From NCBI RefSeq assembly GCF_963576615.1, contig NC_088717.1:55321526-55385525 (forward strand): a stretch of 64,000 nucleotides of DNA, in the 5' to 3' direction. Positions within the stretch are counted from its first letter, which is position 1, and every line of letters starts with the position of its first letter. Source of the DNA: Watersipora subatra (taxonomy: Eukaryota > Bryozoa > Gymnolaemata > Cheilostomatida > Watersiporidae). Shown piece by piece: positions 21,676 to 33,837 of this stretch. Both the position numbers and the translations under genes were made by a program. The notes below the pieces were generated by a model that saw nothing but the letters and a program-made list of their open reading frames with translations, was not told where the DNA came from and made no database searches.

Positions 21676-22900
21676 GTAAGTGATAGACACTCTGCAGTTT
21701 CTGGAATAGACATGGACTCTTTAATGCTAACACTCATGGTGAAAATGGAAGTGCAGAGAGTACCAGTTTTAATACCAGTTTTAATAAATTTATCTTTCTA
21801 CAAGAAACTCCTGTAAATACACCCCTGTGAACAGCATAAATAGAAGACATAGGAATAAGGCGAGTGTTGTAATTTTAGCTTGTTATTACCCTACCACAGA
21901 TATAACCATATTGTACTCTCTCATGATCATGTATGTTGTATATGCATAATTGCATATTGTACCATATTATAGCCTAATAGTATGTATGCAAAACTATATA
22001 GGCTGTGCAGTACAGTAGACCATTTTCAAAGTGCAAAATTTTTTAATGTATGAATATAACTGCTGGCTTTCCTTTCTTTTTGTTGTTTTACTATTTTGTA
22101 TGACATAATTTGAAAAACTTTTTTATTTGAAATGAAATTATTGCCAATAAGGTAATATATGTGGATATAGCTCAGTCTGTATTAGTTCGAACAAATGAGG
22201 GTGGACTGTACCATCTTTATAATCTACCATTAAGTCAACTAGTACAGACAATCTAGGGTCAGAGTGTAGGATACAGATTGGTGGACCAGACAATCTAGGA
22301 GGTCAACAATTAGGAGCATTTTTGGCTTCCTTGTTCCTCATCTGATTTCCATAATCTATCATACTGATATCACCCTGTCATAATCATAGTGTACCTGTTC
22401 TTAGAACCTGCCAATTATGTTGCAATTGCCAGAATGTAGTACACACACTATGATATTAGGTCATGAATAAGCTCTCAAATGTCAATCCATAAAGAGGTAG
22501 AGATGAATGGAAAAGATGACTTCCTTTTGCAGAGGCTTTTTATGTTATTCAAATCAATTCATTCATGATCAAAACTTGAATTTTTAAACCTCTCCTAAGC
22601 GGAGTATGCTCATAATTATATGTGAGCTTGCAATAAAAAAAGGCAAAATATATTATACTTGTTGGAAAAAGGCTAAAAATTATTTATCATTGTATCAAAA
22701 ACTTCTCAAAAATTGATAAATGTCTTTTAATACCGGAAGAGAACTGTTTAACAATTGTAGGAAATTTGAAATAGTTAGGATTTTATCAAAATAACAAGAT
22801 TGTCTGGAGATTTCATAGAATTCAAAAAAAATAACAGGATTTCATAACACAGACAATTCATACATATTCTTGTAAAGTTGTGAAACTAGTGTAATTTTTA
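21676..22900. other. Intergenic, no supported gene
   Basis: AT-rich DNA without recognisable features. A tRNA-like string near 22162-22200 does not fold into a cloverleaf by eye. Confidence 0.4.
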
Positions 22901-24560
22901 CAGAATTTTGTAACTATTCATGGAATTTATGCAAGCACTGTTTTTATTGAGGAACCCGCACTGCTCAGGAAAATGTACTGCTGTAATTTATCAAAACAAA
23001 GTTGTTCCTCATGCAATCAAATACTCATGGTTGAGCAATGAAAGATTGATTGACTTATGACATACAATTATTTTCTTGTTATAATTATATGCAATGTACT
23101 TATCAGAGGAATTTTATGATATAAACAAGCAAACCTTTGATTTAATAGTTTTTCAAAATTCTTCTTGATATTTTATATCTTTTTGTAAATGTGCGAAGGA
23201 AAAAGGTTATTTTACTAGATCTTCGGGAATTAGTGAAACTAGCTTCAGTTTTATTTTAACACATTTTTTTATCTCAATTAGTAACGGTTAATTGCAATCA
23301 GTTAACAGTAGTTACTAGTTATAGTTAACAGTAGTAGCTACTACTTATAGTTAATAGTAGTAGTTACTACTTATAGTTAACAGTAGTAGTTACAACTTAT
23401 AGTTAACAGTAGTAGTCACTACTTATAGTTAACAGTAGTAGTTACTATTTATAGTTAATAGTAGTAGTTACTAGTTATAGTTAACAGTAGTAGTTACTAC
23501 TTATAGTTAACAGTAGCGGTTACTACTTATAGTTAACAGTAGAGATTACTACTTATAGTTAACAGTAGTAGTTACTATTTATAGTTAGCAGTAGTAGTTA
23601 CTACTTATAGTTAACAGTAGTAGTTACTACTTATAGTTAACAGTAGTAGTCACGACTTATAGTTAACAGTAGCAGTTACTACTTATAGTTAACAGTAGTA
23701 GTTACCACTTATAGTTAATAGTAGTAGTTACTAGTTATAGTTAACAGTAGTAGTTACTACTTATACTTAACAGTAGCAGTTACTACTTATAGTTAACAGT
23801 AGAGATTACTATTTATAGTTAACAATAGTAGTTACTATTTATAGTTAACAGTAGTAGTTACTACTTATAGTTAACAGTAGTAGTTACCACTTATAGTTAA
23901 CAATAGTAGTTACTACTTATAGTTAACAGTAGTAGTTACTATTTATAGTTAGCAGTAGTAGTTACTACTTATAGTTAACAGTAGTAGTTACTACTTATAG
24001 TTAACAGTAGTAGTTATGACTTATAGTTAACAGTAGCAGTTACTACGTATAGTTAACAGTAGCAGTTACTACTTATAGTTAACAGTAGTAGTTACCACTT
24101 ATAGTTAATAGTAGTAGTTACTAGTTATAGTTAACAGTAGTAGTTACTACTTATAGTTAACAGTAGCAGTTACTACTTATAGTTAACAGTAGAGATTACT
24201 ATTTATAGTTAACAATAGTAGTTACTATTTATAGTTAACAGTAGTAGTTACTACTTATAGTTAACAGTAGTAGTTACCACTTATAGTTAACAATAGTAGT
24301 TACTACTTATAGTTAACAGTAGTAGTTACTACTTACAATTAACAGTAGCAGTTACTACTTATAGTTAACAGTAGCAGTTACTACTTATAGTTAACAGTAG
24401 TAGTTACTACTTATAGTTAATAGTAGTAGTTACTAGTTATAGTTAACAGTAGCAGTTACTACTTATAGTTAACAGTAGAGATTACTACTTATAGTTAACA
24501 GTAGTAGTCAACTGTAGTTGACAGCAGTAGTAATCAGTAATTATTTTCAGTAATAGTTAT
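22901..24560. mobile_element. Minisatellite-bearing dispersed element, copy 2
   Basis: Same unique head as copy 1 (22901-23290), then about 47 units of the 26-bp repeat to about 24510, ending in a degenerate TAGTAGT-rich tail (24511-24560). Each unit contains GTTAAC (palindromic) and an AGTAGnnnCTACT inverted pair, so single strands can form serial hairpins. Variant units recur at fixed spacings: GTTACCACTTATAGTTAATA at 23701 and 24091, AGAGATTACT at 23801 and 24191 (390 bp, 15 units), ATAGTTAGCA at 23581 and 23945 (364 bp, 14 units). That is a nascent higher-order repeat. Confidence 0.7.
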
Positions 24561-25736
24561 CACTAGTAGTCAGTGGTTGTAGTTAAAGAGTTTAAATGTA
24601 AGTCGACTGAAGCTTATAAAAATTTTGACTTTTCCCAAAGTATTATGTAAGTCTGGCTTTCACCATTCAGGATGTATTAATGATAATAAACTATAAAGGG
24701 AAAAAGTGTATGCTAAAAAACTATTGTTCCTGTTGTTTGTATAAGAGGTGAGACAGCAGTGTTTGAGTAAGCCGATGATTTGAATGACCAATGACCAATT
24801 TGAATGACAATCTAGGTTACTACCTTCATGATGGGGACTGTTGATGAAGGCAGCTTTATTCCCTCCTTTACAGCCAATAGAATTTACCCTCCTAATAAAC
24901 AGCAGCAAAAAACTCTCTACCGGTACCAGATTCAGAGGTTCTCAGCGGGTCTTGCTTAGTCTTTACTCATTTTAAATTCTATGTTTTTTTGACAATATAA
25001 ATCTACCAATCTGTGCATTGAAACCTATCGTGTTTATGGGGTCCACTTACACATGAGTAATGTTTATGGAAATGTTGCTGCTGAGCTGAATAGAATGCGA
25101 CTATGGAAATAAATCTTGGTTCTTATACACGCAATATACACCCAGCATTATGAAGCCTTAACAAACACTCATAATATTGGTGCTTCCTCATGTAAATGCT
25201 AGATTTACTTCACAGAATTACTGGTATCAAATGTAAGTGAAAATACCATACATGTATATATTACCAGTAAACGGGTTGACATCCGTGTGCTCAATCATAA
25301 CATGGCAGCCAACATTGCTGCCCTGTGCTAACAGCTGCCGGTTTCGAACTTAAGAAGTACTATATTAGGAGAAATTTTAAGCGAAAGTTTACAACTGTAA
25401 ATTTAAACAAAAAGTTTAAAGCACGTGAGTTTAAATAGACCTTTAAATAGATTTCTAAATACCGATAGTCACGCACCTGATGATTAAGAACAGGCAACAC
25501 TCAACTCGCGTTTACCATACAGTCATTGCACAAATAATACCGTAAGCGAGTCATTCTAAAGTTTTTTTGAAACTTTATTATTTTGAGTAAAAAATACTTT
25601 AAACTATGAAAGTTATGTTTTTTATCCAAGAATAGCAAAAACCGATTCAGATTTGAAAAACTCTTCCAGAATATTCTGGAATAACTGGGTCGATTTATGG
25701 GTAATACCTATAATAATGCAATTTGTTGCCTTAAAA
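24561..25736. other. Intergenic, no supported gene
   Basis: The minus-strand frame at 24660-24908 (IRRVNSIGCKGGNKAAF) is unrecognised and has no splice context. Nothing else seen. Confidence 0.35.
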
Positions 25737-26170
25737 TATCGATCGACATATACATGAGATCGACATATACATGAGATCTGCATTTATATGAGATCGACAT
25801 ATACATGAAATCGACATATACATAAAATCGATATATACATAAGATCGACATAGGCCTATACATGAGATCAACATATACATGAGATTGATATGTACATGAG
25901 ATCGACATATACATGAGATCAACATATACATGAGATCGACATATGCATGAGATTGATATGTACATGAGATCGACATATACATGAGATGGACATATACATG
26001 AGATCGGCATATATATGAGATCGACATATGCATGAGATTGATATGTACATGAGATCGACATATACATGAGATCGACATATACATGAGATCGGCATATATA
26101 TGAGATCGACATATACATGCGATCGACATTTACATGAGATCAACATATACATGAGATCAACATATGCATG
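25737..26170. repeat. 17-bp minisatellite
   Basis: About 25 units of GATCGACATATACATGA with scattered substitutions (GATTGATATGTACATGA and GATCGGCATATATATGA variants recur, hinting at a 5-6 unit higher-order pattern). Because 17 is not divisible by 3, all three minus-strand frames encode the same repeating peptide built on MYMSISCICRSHVYVDL. No start context or homology; not a gene. Confidence 0.9.
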
Positions 26171-28240
26171 ACTATACACAGCATATGTTGTATTATTGTA
26201 TATGAGGTGAGAAAGTGTATCAATCCCAAGATGCAATAGAATGGATTACACAAATAAATGCATCAGGTTACAAACATGATCTGAGTGAAGTTTACACAAA
26301 CTTTCTATTATATCAGTGATGTAATTCTAAAGTAAACAAGGATCTATTGATTGTTGATTGAACTGTGCGTTGGAATCCTTAGGATCAGCTGATATGGCCT
26401 CATCAGATGCATAGCTACGACTAGCAAAACAGGTGAGTCGTCAACAAATGACTATATGCAGAAAGTATCCACGAGGACAGTTGTTCTTAAAGCAAGTTTC
26501 CATGTCCTCGTGCTTGAGCTTACAGATATTGGATATTATACCTCATTATAAGAAACGCTCATGGCCGATCATTTGTCGTGCCACTAATGTAAACATCCTA
26601 CATGTTGTGAGCCAATATTGAATTTCAAGTTGCTTCAGTGAAAAGGGCTATTCTTCATTTATAGATTTGAGACTGCCAATTGGGACACTTTATTCCGTGG
26701 CCTGTTGCAATGAATAGAGTAGATACTTTTTTTACAAGAAGTCTGGTTTTTCAATCACAATTTTAAATAAGGGCTTCCCATCTAGCGGTGCTCGAAGCTC
26801 TAAGATGTGCAAACAGTTGTTTGTAATGCCATCATATCGTAACGCCATCAATCCTGAAAATGATCAGCACATTTTACTTACCCGCAAGTACCACGTTTTG
26901 ATCAAATAATAAGAGAGAAAAGGCAGGAAAAAAGTCAAAATACATGAAGTGAGTTGTTCTTTTTTATATGTTGCTGTTGTGTACAAACGTTGTACTCTTC
27001 TTAGAATGAACTTCCAATAACATACTGTTTTCATATACTCAAAATATGTCTGTTTTTCATTGTTTTGAGCCTTTTTATTTCATTAAGAACAAGAGATTGT
27101 AAGATTATCCTCATCAATCAAAAGGAATTTGGGTGATGAAAATGAATGGGGAAGTGCCGCTGTAAATAGAAATTTGCTTAAATTATTTTGTTTTTGAATG
27201 GAGCCTTCCACAAGGAATATCTTATTTTAGCACATGCTAAGTAGATGATGCATCAAACTTTGTCAGACCTAACAACTTTTGACACTGGGTGCTTAGAGGG
27301 GCGTGTCAATCCCGGAGCGTTCCATCATGGCATTGTGGTACATTATTTCCAGGAATTGAACAAAATCTCATTGGTGCAAACATTGACAGAGACTTGATAT
27401 TTTTATGTTGACTGATCACAGGCATATCAAACATCAGATCTCAGGCTATCTACAAAATTGCTAAATGACAGTTTTCCATTCTACTAGGAATAAAACTATT
27501 TGCATCATAAACTGCGTAGGTTGAGGGTTGGCACGCTTTAAACTGATTTCAGTTAACAAGTAATAGGGCAGTTGGCCTGCTAGCCATCCATTCCCTATTT
27601 CCACCTATTTTCACAGTTTGTTGCACCCTGAGCATCTATGAATTCTCCCAAAGTGAATTAAATTATTCATGCTTTGTGCTGAGTCTGACAGTAAATTTAA
27701 GTCCTAGTGTTGCTCTCGTATTTAAAAAATAAGATATAATATAGTTATATGACTAGGTAGCACCAAGTTATTAAATTTTTATTTTGCTGATCAATACTTT
27801 TCCTCAGTAAAATATGAAAACTCAAATACTCAGCTTTCAAATAGATTACAAATTTATATGTTTCATGAAGGGTTGGACATAAAAACTGACATCAACTAGT
27901 TAAAAAGTACTTTCTAGAGACAATGTGGAATTTCTTGTTCGATGAGTAAATTTTTGGTGAACCATTTACCTGTTTTTATTGTTATATGCTGATTTCGTTA
28001 CTTTGCCCTCAAACGGCTTAGTTTTAATTTTTGTCAGAGGTCAACAATAAAAATTTATGTTGACTGCTGCCTAATTATTATAACAGAACAATTTTTTGTT
28101 AATTCCTAATTTTAATGTTGTATCAGTAAAAAAGTTGCAAATAGTGAGTTTTTCAAAAGGTAGGGTTAAGGCTTTGTGAACGATTTGAAACATGATGAAT
28201 TTAAAAGAGCTGCAGCAAATATCGCTTTTTTCACCTTGTT
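26171..28240. other. Intergenic, no supported gene
   Basis: About 2 kb with only short open frames (for example 26433-26621) that show no family resemblance, splice signals or unusual composition. Confidence 0.4.
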
Positions 28241-28405
28241 AAAAATGATCTTACACAAAATTTTAGTTGATGTTATCAGAAAGTATCGGTATTTTCTATC
28301 ACTTGCGATTGTTTGTGATGTTCGAGGTGGCTTGACGGTCCGGATGTTTCAAGATTAAAGCCGACTGAACTTGATTGCAATTAAAACGCTCAGAAGAAAA
28401 AGACA
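28241..28405 (+). mobile_element. Foldback MITE M1, left arm only
   Basis: Starts TTACACAAAATTTTAGTTGA and contains GTATCGGTATTTTCTATCAC, TTGCGATTGTTTGTGATGTT and GAACTTGATTGCAATTAAAA. Matches the outer and inner parts of the left arm of the full copy at 41353-41810. The plus-strand frame 28176-28358 runs through it and is not a gene. Confidence 0.65.
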
Positions 28406-29209
28406 ATCAGAAATAGAGATTAATTAAAAAGATTAGCATATTTATTTCCTTCTACAAATTTCCCTCTAATGAATGCACATCCCTGGGACATCTTATTTTG
28501 TAAATAGGTTATTAGTACAAAATCTTGTTAGCTTATTTTAAACCTATTCATCTATTTATTGTTGTTTGTCTCTCAACCCTTAATATGAGGGACAACAATA
28601 AATTACAAGCCTGTCTCAAAAATCTACATGTTTTCAACTCCAGTGTCGTTTTACTTTACTTCTTGCATCACAGAGACTTACTTAATTGTTCTTGTCATAT
28701 TAGCACCCATCGAATTGTTCCAACGAAAAAAAAAGAAAGCTTTTCAAAGCCAAGAAAGTATTGCCTTCTTATAAGTTCATGTTAGAAATGGGCCTCTCAA
28801 GGCAGATCTGGCGTTGTTAGCCCAAGTTTCTACAAGATATTCAGATATGCGAGAGGCGATAGAACGTGCCTATTTTTCATAAAATGTTTAAACTGCTGTA
28901 CAGCTATACACAGAGTACACCAATAAACACAGAAGACCGACATATTTCTGAGACACAATAAATGCCAATACATGTAAACCTACCTTCTTTCATTTCGTTG
29001 ACCCTCTCAAAACAATTTCCTTCCAAAAAACTTTTAAGGGCTGTAATCCCCTTTTAATCTGTCTTATCCAGGAGGCCTCTTGCAAGGGTATCAGATTCCA
29101 AGCCCTAGAAAATCTCTGTGAGATTTGTACTTTCTGAAACAACAGCCTCTCTTAAGCTCGGTCCATAGAAATAGCCTCCATTATACTCTTGCTGGAATGA
29201 GAATCCGCC
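28406..29209. other. Intergenic, no supported gene
   Basis: A short frame at 28525-28785 has no recognised content. Nothing else seen. Confidence 0.35.
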
Positions 29210-30160
29210 TGAACTAGTGCTGCTTCCAGCTTACTACTGCTACCAGCAGCAAATCACTCGACTCCATAGCCTCAGCCTCCTTGATCCAGATGACCTCTTC
29301 TCCAACCAGCATTTGAATTGCGGATATCTTTGATCTCATTAGCTTTTTTACTGATGCTCTCCAATCTAGTAGGTGCACCTCCACCCTTTTCAGTGTCACC
29401 CCTTGCAACAGCTTTGGTGATCATAGCTGCCTTACCACCATTTTCAATGGCCTCATTCTCCTTCCTGCTAACAGTAGTACAGAGATGTTGTACAGTGTTT
29501 GTTACCTCAGTCAGGCATTCCAGGAGCTCATACATCTGCATGTCTTTTTCAACCTGTTGAAAGGTTGTCTTCTTCCTCCTGAAGCCTAGCCAGAGTCCTC
29601 TCGTAGATTGCTCCGGTAGTCTATTGCCTTCTTTAAATATTTGCCCTGTTCTCACTGACTTCCTTGTGTGAAATGAAGACAGACTTGATGCTTTTCAAGA
29701 ATGACTGCATTTTATCAGCTACTAGCCGTTTTACCACCTTACCCTTTGCCACCGTTGTGTAGCTGGTATCTGGTATTATAAGCAGAAACCTTGTCTTTGG
29801 CCCTGTTTTCTCAGAGCTCGTACTCGCTTTCATCTCTTCTGTCTTTATTCACCCCTTGTAAGTGAAGGCCACTTCACCTGCTTCAAAGTTAGGCATTAGG
29901 TGTCCTACCTCATCACAATAGCTGCAGACTGACACCATGCATTCTTCTGTCCTATGCCTCTTCTATGCAATAGTTGCTGAGTCAACCGATTGCTAAGTGA
30001 TTTTAATAGCATCTGCAGAAATAACAGCACTTGGTTTATTTTTAGCATTTTATTTCTTGCTCATCCTTTAGCCTTGCCTGCCTCATTTTTGCTGGTTTTG
30101 CCAGTCCTCTTCTTTTGACCTTTTGACCTCTGAACACTCTAAACTGTTAATCAGCAGAAA
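29210..30160 (-). pseudogene. Degenerate protein-coding block, zinc-knuckle-like
   Basis: This stretch has higher GC and several overlapping minus-strand frames without long gaps. In minus order: a Lys-rich piece GQKKRTGKTSKNEAGKAKG (about 30100); CSYCDEVGHLMPN near 29905, which resembles a CX2CX4HX4C knuckle with the last Cys lost; SSEKTGPKTRFLLIIPDTSY and KVVKRLVADKMQSFLKSIKS (29633-29833); then a charged helical part, QVEKDMQMYELLECLTEVTN and SRKENEAIENGGKAA (29272-29655). Several stops and frameshifts separate these. It could be an ORF1/Gag-like part of a retroelement or a retropseudogene of a host nucleic-acid-binding protein. I cannot decide and do not recognise the family. Confidence 0.35.
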
Positions 30161-30604
30161 AGCGTTATGGGCCCCACTATGGGATGTCAGGAATAGCAGC
30201 AATCTGAAATTGCTCATGTGCCCCAATGAACACTAGTCAAGTGACCACTATGATTGATGATCAACTTCACAATCTTGTAAAAATTTTGCTAGCCATGGTT
30301 GTCACTAGATTCTCCAAGGCCCCATTTACCTGAGCGGCTTGTAGAGTTTAAGCAACAGTAAAATATGCAGTAAAACGTTTACATTAATTGGGTTGAAATA
30401 TCTAGTTAGCAACATAGAGTGTTTTCATTGTTGTATATGGGAGTTCTCGGTTTACCATAGTCTCACCTCACATTGTTTTGAGGTTACGAATGCAACCAAT
30501 AAAAGCATCTCAAGTAATATTTAACGTACATGTAGTTTAGGGTTAGCGTCACCTATGACGCAAATGATGCAAACATTTGTGAACTAGTATTCAGCGCGCA
30601 GGAA
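30161..30604. other. Non-coding flank of Tigger-like relic
   Basis: No gene. CAGTAAAA-type strings near 30357-30375 might be the remnant of a Tigger-like TIR, but no clean inverted partner is found. Confidence 0.3.
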
Positions 30605-30900
30605 ATGAATATACTTTAATGTGCTTGTGGTGGAGGAAGATAGCATCAGTACATCACTCAGTTTTAGTAATACACCATTTCAATTTGAATTTCTTTAAAT
30701 TTTCGACTTTCATTATGACTTCAAAGCACAAGGCAGATACTTCTAATGGTAATGTATCAAAAAAGTTTATCACCATGAAGGTGAAACTAGGTATTAATAA
30801 GAGTACAGAGCAATTTATACAAGATTGTCTAAATTACACTGAATTTCAGGTTACGCCTCATCTTATGAATGGATCGACCCGGTAAGTCGAAAAAGTCAGG
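30605..30900 (+). pseudogene. Tigger-like transposase N-terminal scrap
   Basis: ATG at 30715 in a CATTATGACT context gives MTSKHKADTSNGNVSKKFIT, then MKVKLGINKS. This resembles the Lys/Ser-rich start and first Psq helix of Tigger/jerky-type transposases (MxxKRKAxxxxxxxKKRKxITxExKLxIIKRxE). After about 35 codons the similarity ends, and the sequence runs into GGATCGACCCGGTAAGTCG (30870-30888), which looks like the DNA near a Tigger 3' end. So it looks like an internally deleted derivative with no catalytic domain. Confidence 0.35.
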
Positions 30901-31745
30901 ACGCCCTGTAAATATTTTGCAGAAATTTGATAAATTCAGCTGCTTAAGTAAAATTTAAATAAGTTTGACAACAGAAATATTCAACTAATATCAAACTTTG
31001 CTTACTCTTAAGTTATTGCAATAGTGGTTTACGTAATACAAGCTGATTATCTGACAGACTTATAGAATTTATCTATAAGTCGCTAAAGTGTGACTGCCTG
31101 TTTCATCTGACTTTTATAATGCTTGTAATCTGTTTCATGGAGTCTGATTACTTGAGAGAAGTAGTAGAACTATGCCTATACAGACTGCCGCCAACTCTGT
31201 TTGTTAACCGTATACTGATGGCATATAAAGGTAGTTTCTGATATCAAAGTATGAAAACTACTACAGGCAAAAGCTATGTTTTCGATTTGAAGCAACCAAT
31301 TTGAATCACGATTCGTTATGGTAGCACCACCTTGACTAGCAATATATAAGCTCTTGTTGTAGTTCTACCTCTATTCTTCTGCTAAATACATCTGATGGTC
31401 TGTTTGTGAAATCATATTTTCTATTGACTTCTAGCGATTTAACACAAATGGTTGCCTGTAGTAGTATTAAAATGTGTGTATATCAGCTATGAACATGAAA
31501 AAAGATTTCTATGGTAGCTGATTTGTAACATAAGTGATCATACAGCAGATTAATTCATGTAATGCTTTATCAATAAGCACACGTGATACAAACCAATAAA
31601 TCATTAAATCAATATTTAAAAATCTTCACTCGATTAACTATTTACAGCCAAAAAGTCTAATTTTGGTGTCGAGATTGAGTTGCTCTTATATGAGTTTTTT
31701 AATTGTTTTAAACTGGTCAAGTTAACCACTATAATAAACAAATAA
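30901..31745. other. Intergenic, no supported gene
   Basis: AT-rich, no open frame over 60 codons and no recognised repeat. Confidence 0.4.
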
Positions 31746-31898
31746 CCACCAGAGAGCTAAATATTTAATAAACCTATCGTGACTATGAGTATTACAAAAT
31801 AATTGCATAGATACCAAAATACCTTCATTAAAGATTGCTCTATTGCAGCAACTATTTCTGTTGGCAGCTGTTTGCATTACGCAATAAACAGTAAATAT
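31746..31898 (+). repeat. Near-identical 153-bp dispersed repeat R2, copy 1
   Basis: Matches 51787-51939 in the same orientation with about four mismatches (roughly 97 percent). Both start CCACCAG and end CAGTAAATAT. The flanks on both sides are unrelated. No TIR or tail is evident. Confidence 0.8.
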
Positions 31899-32689
31899 AT
31901 AATATACAGTGATAGAACTAGCCTACAATATATTAATGTTTGTAGGAACTAAATGTTTTATTAATTACACAAAGAGGGTCTGAGATAAACACAAATTTGA
32001 CTATCTTTGTAGTGTTTATATTGAAAAGCTTATGCTTGCTTTGAATAAATTTTGTCAATTGATTTTTAACTAATAGCTAACACTTCCATTAGTTGATATT
32101 TTCCTAATTTTTGCAGCCCTATATGGTAACCTGATGTGGTCTCCTTCATTTTGATTGTTTTGTTTTATTTTTGTTTATCATGCACCTTTCACATAACAGT
32201 CAAATAATTGTCTAATAATTTTGTTGATTATATGATAAAATTTATATTGGAATGTGTATCATGTTTAAAATTGTTTAAACCGATGGAATGGCAGTAGTTC
32301 CCATACCGACGGCAATAGTTCCCATACCGACGGCAATAGAAAAGCTCTCGACACATATCTGACCTTTGAAATAAAAACTGGAACAGATTTTAGATTATTC
32401 AGAGTATCTTCTTGAAGCAAGAAAATGTTATCAGGAGGCTCTTTGTATGCGATATAGAATTTACTAGTCAAATGACCGGCGTTGCATGGGTATTAAAAAC
32501 AGCTTATAAACAGTTGCAGTTAATGTACTTGCCATTGGCTAATTTGAGTAAGCTACATGTAGTATCCGTATTGTTAAACTTACTAACAAGGACCGTGAGA
32601 GCAAGCTTTAGTGACGTTGCATGTAATGCAGAGTCGCTGTGCGCATTTTAACCCATATAACAACTCATATCACCTGATGAACCCATTGC
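31899..32689. other. Intergenic, short tandem repeat
   Basis: 32284-32330 holds about 2.3 copies of a 21-22-bp unit (AGTTCCCATACCGACGGCAA). Short open frames on both strands here are unrecognised. Confidence 0.4.
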
Positions 32690-32785
32690 ATCTTGTGTAG
32701 CTGAATGGGTTAGTTTGTCACCCTTGTGAACGGGAGGTTCCGAGATCAAATCTTTTGCGCTACGGACTTTTCATTGCTAGATTTT
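32690..32785 (+). repeat. tRNA-like SINE-B, copy 1
   Basis: TGTAGCTGAATGGGTTAG (A-box-like, TRGCNNAGYNGG) and, about 45 bp on, GAGATCAAATC (B-box-like, GWTCRANNC). The same sequence, with GGGAGGTT between the boxes, occurs inverted at 57665-57755. Two copies with pol III boxes indicate a tRNA-derived SINE rather than a tRNA gene; no clean cloverleaf with a 3' acceptor stem can be drawn. Confidence 0.6.
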
Positions 32786-33837
32786 TACCACCATAGCTGG
32801 ACAGACACCGATCGACAACAGACATCGCGAAACTTTGAGATTTATATATGCAGATAGAATAAGGAATATTTGCAAGCTCAGAATATCTTCCACAGTACAT
32901 CTTTTCTCGTATCCCTAGACCTAGGCGTATAGAAAGTTTGCCTAGATTCGAGGTAATGGTGAAAATTATTTTTACCCCTGATCTAGACGTTGTATAGCAA
33001 ATGAACACGCAGCTTTTGGTAAGTTACCCACCCTACTGGTTTATTATTATTGTTATTACTATTACTAATGTTGTTTTTATATTGCCTGCGAGAGCCCAGC
33101 AACAATTTTGTGTAGCAAAACATTGCAGCATGAGGATTGTTGGTTTCTGTTTACATAAGTTGCATCATTATAGTAGAGCAGAAGGGCATCGAAAAGCTGT
33201 CAAAAAGTGATTTATTTTTTTTGAAGGTGGGCTATGTAATAAGAGTGGCATCTAGATCAGAATTTTGAGCTAATTTCAAATATCTGGTTTCTACACCTCA
33301 GATTGTTTATTTTTGAGCAATATAATTAATATATTATTTTAATTAAATAATTGGCTGTAGTGTTTTATGTGCTTCTACCAACAATGTGATAATGAAATAA
33401 GCAATAAATACTAAATAATTAGCAATAACCTAAGTTGGAAACAGTTCTGATAACACTAAAATATTTATTATTCAAATATTAGAATAATATTATAATTGTA
33501 TTATATAATATTATGTGTTCTCAGTTTGGTTGGTTGATATTGTGGCACATTTAAAGTTTGTCCTTGTTATTCTGCAACTCCTATATCATTACAGATCTGC
33601 AAAACAAAATGAAATGTATTTTTTAAGACTTAGACCATGTGTATATAATATTTTAGTATACATATATTCATCATTAATGCTTATTAGGTTGAACCGTATA
33701 CTTTATTATGCAAGTGAAATCGCAATTAGACTGTCTTTCATACGGTATGACACATACGTATTCTAATCAAGCATGAAGCACACCTCTGGTTACAATACCA
33801 CTCAAATACTAACCTTCTAATTCACAGTCATCTGAGT
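32786..33837. other. Intergenic, no supported gene
   Basis: The plus-strand frame at 33001-33210 begins with a hydrophobic run (WFIIIVITITNVVFIL) that looks like a signal anchor, but the codon composition is that of AT-rich noise and there is no further support. 33290-33520 is extremely AT-rich. Confidence 0.35.

Noticed and set aside
22162-22200. tRNA-like string with TAGCTCAGTCTG and TTCGAAC
   Set aside because: Boxes are too close and no acceptor or anticodon stem can be paired.
23290-24510. CRISPR-like regular 26-bp repeats
   Set aside because: Units are directly adjacent with no unique spacers, and the genome is animal; it is a minisatellite.
25708-26236. Three overlapping minus-strand frames of 105-136 codons with MSISCICRSHVYVDL repeats
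   Set aside because: All come from a 17-bp minisatellite and are the same peptide in each frame.
33001-33210. Frame with a hydrophobic N-terminus resembling a signal peptide
   Set aside because: Lies in AT-rich sequence with an ATT/TTA run that gives Ile/Leu by composition; no other support.
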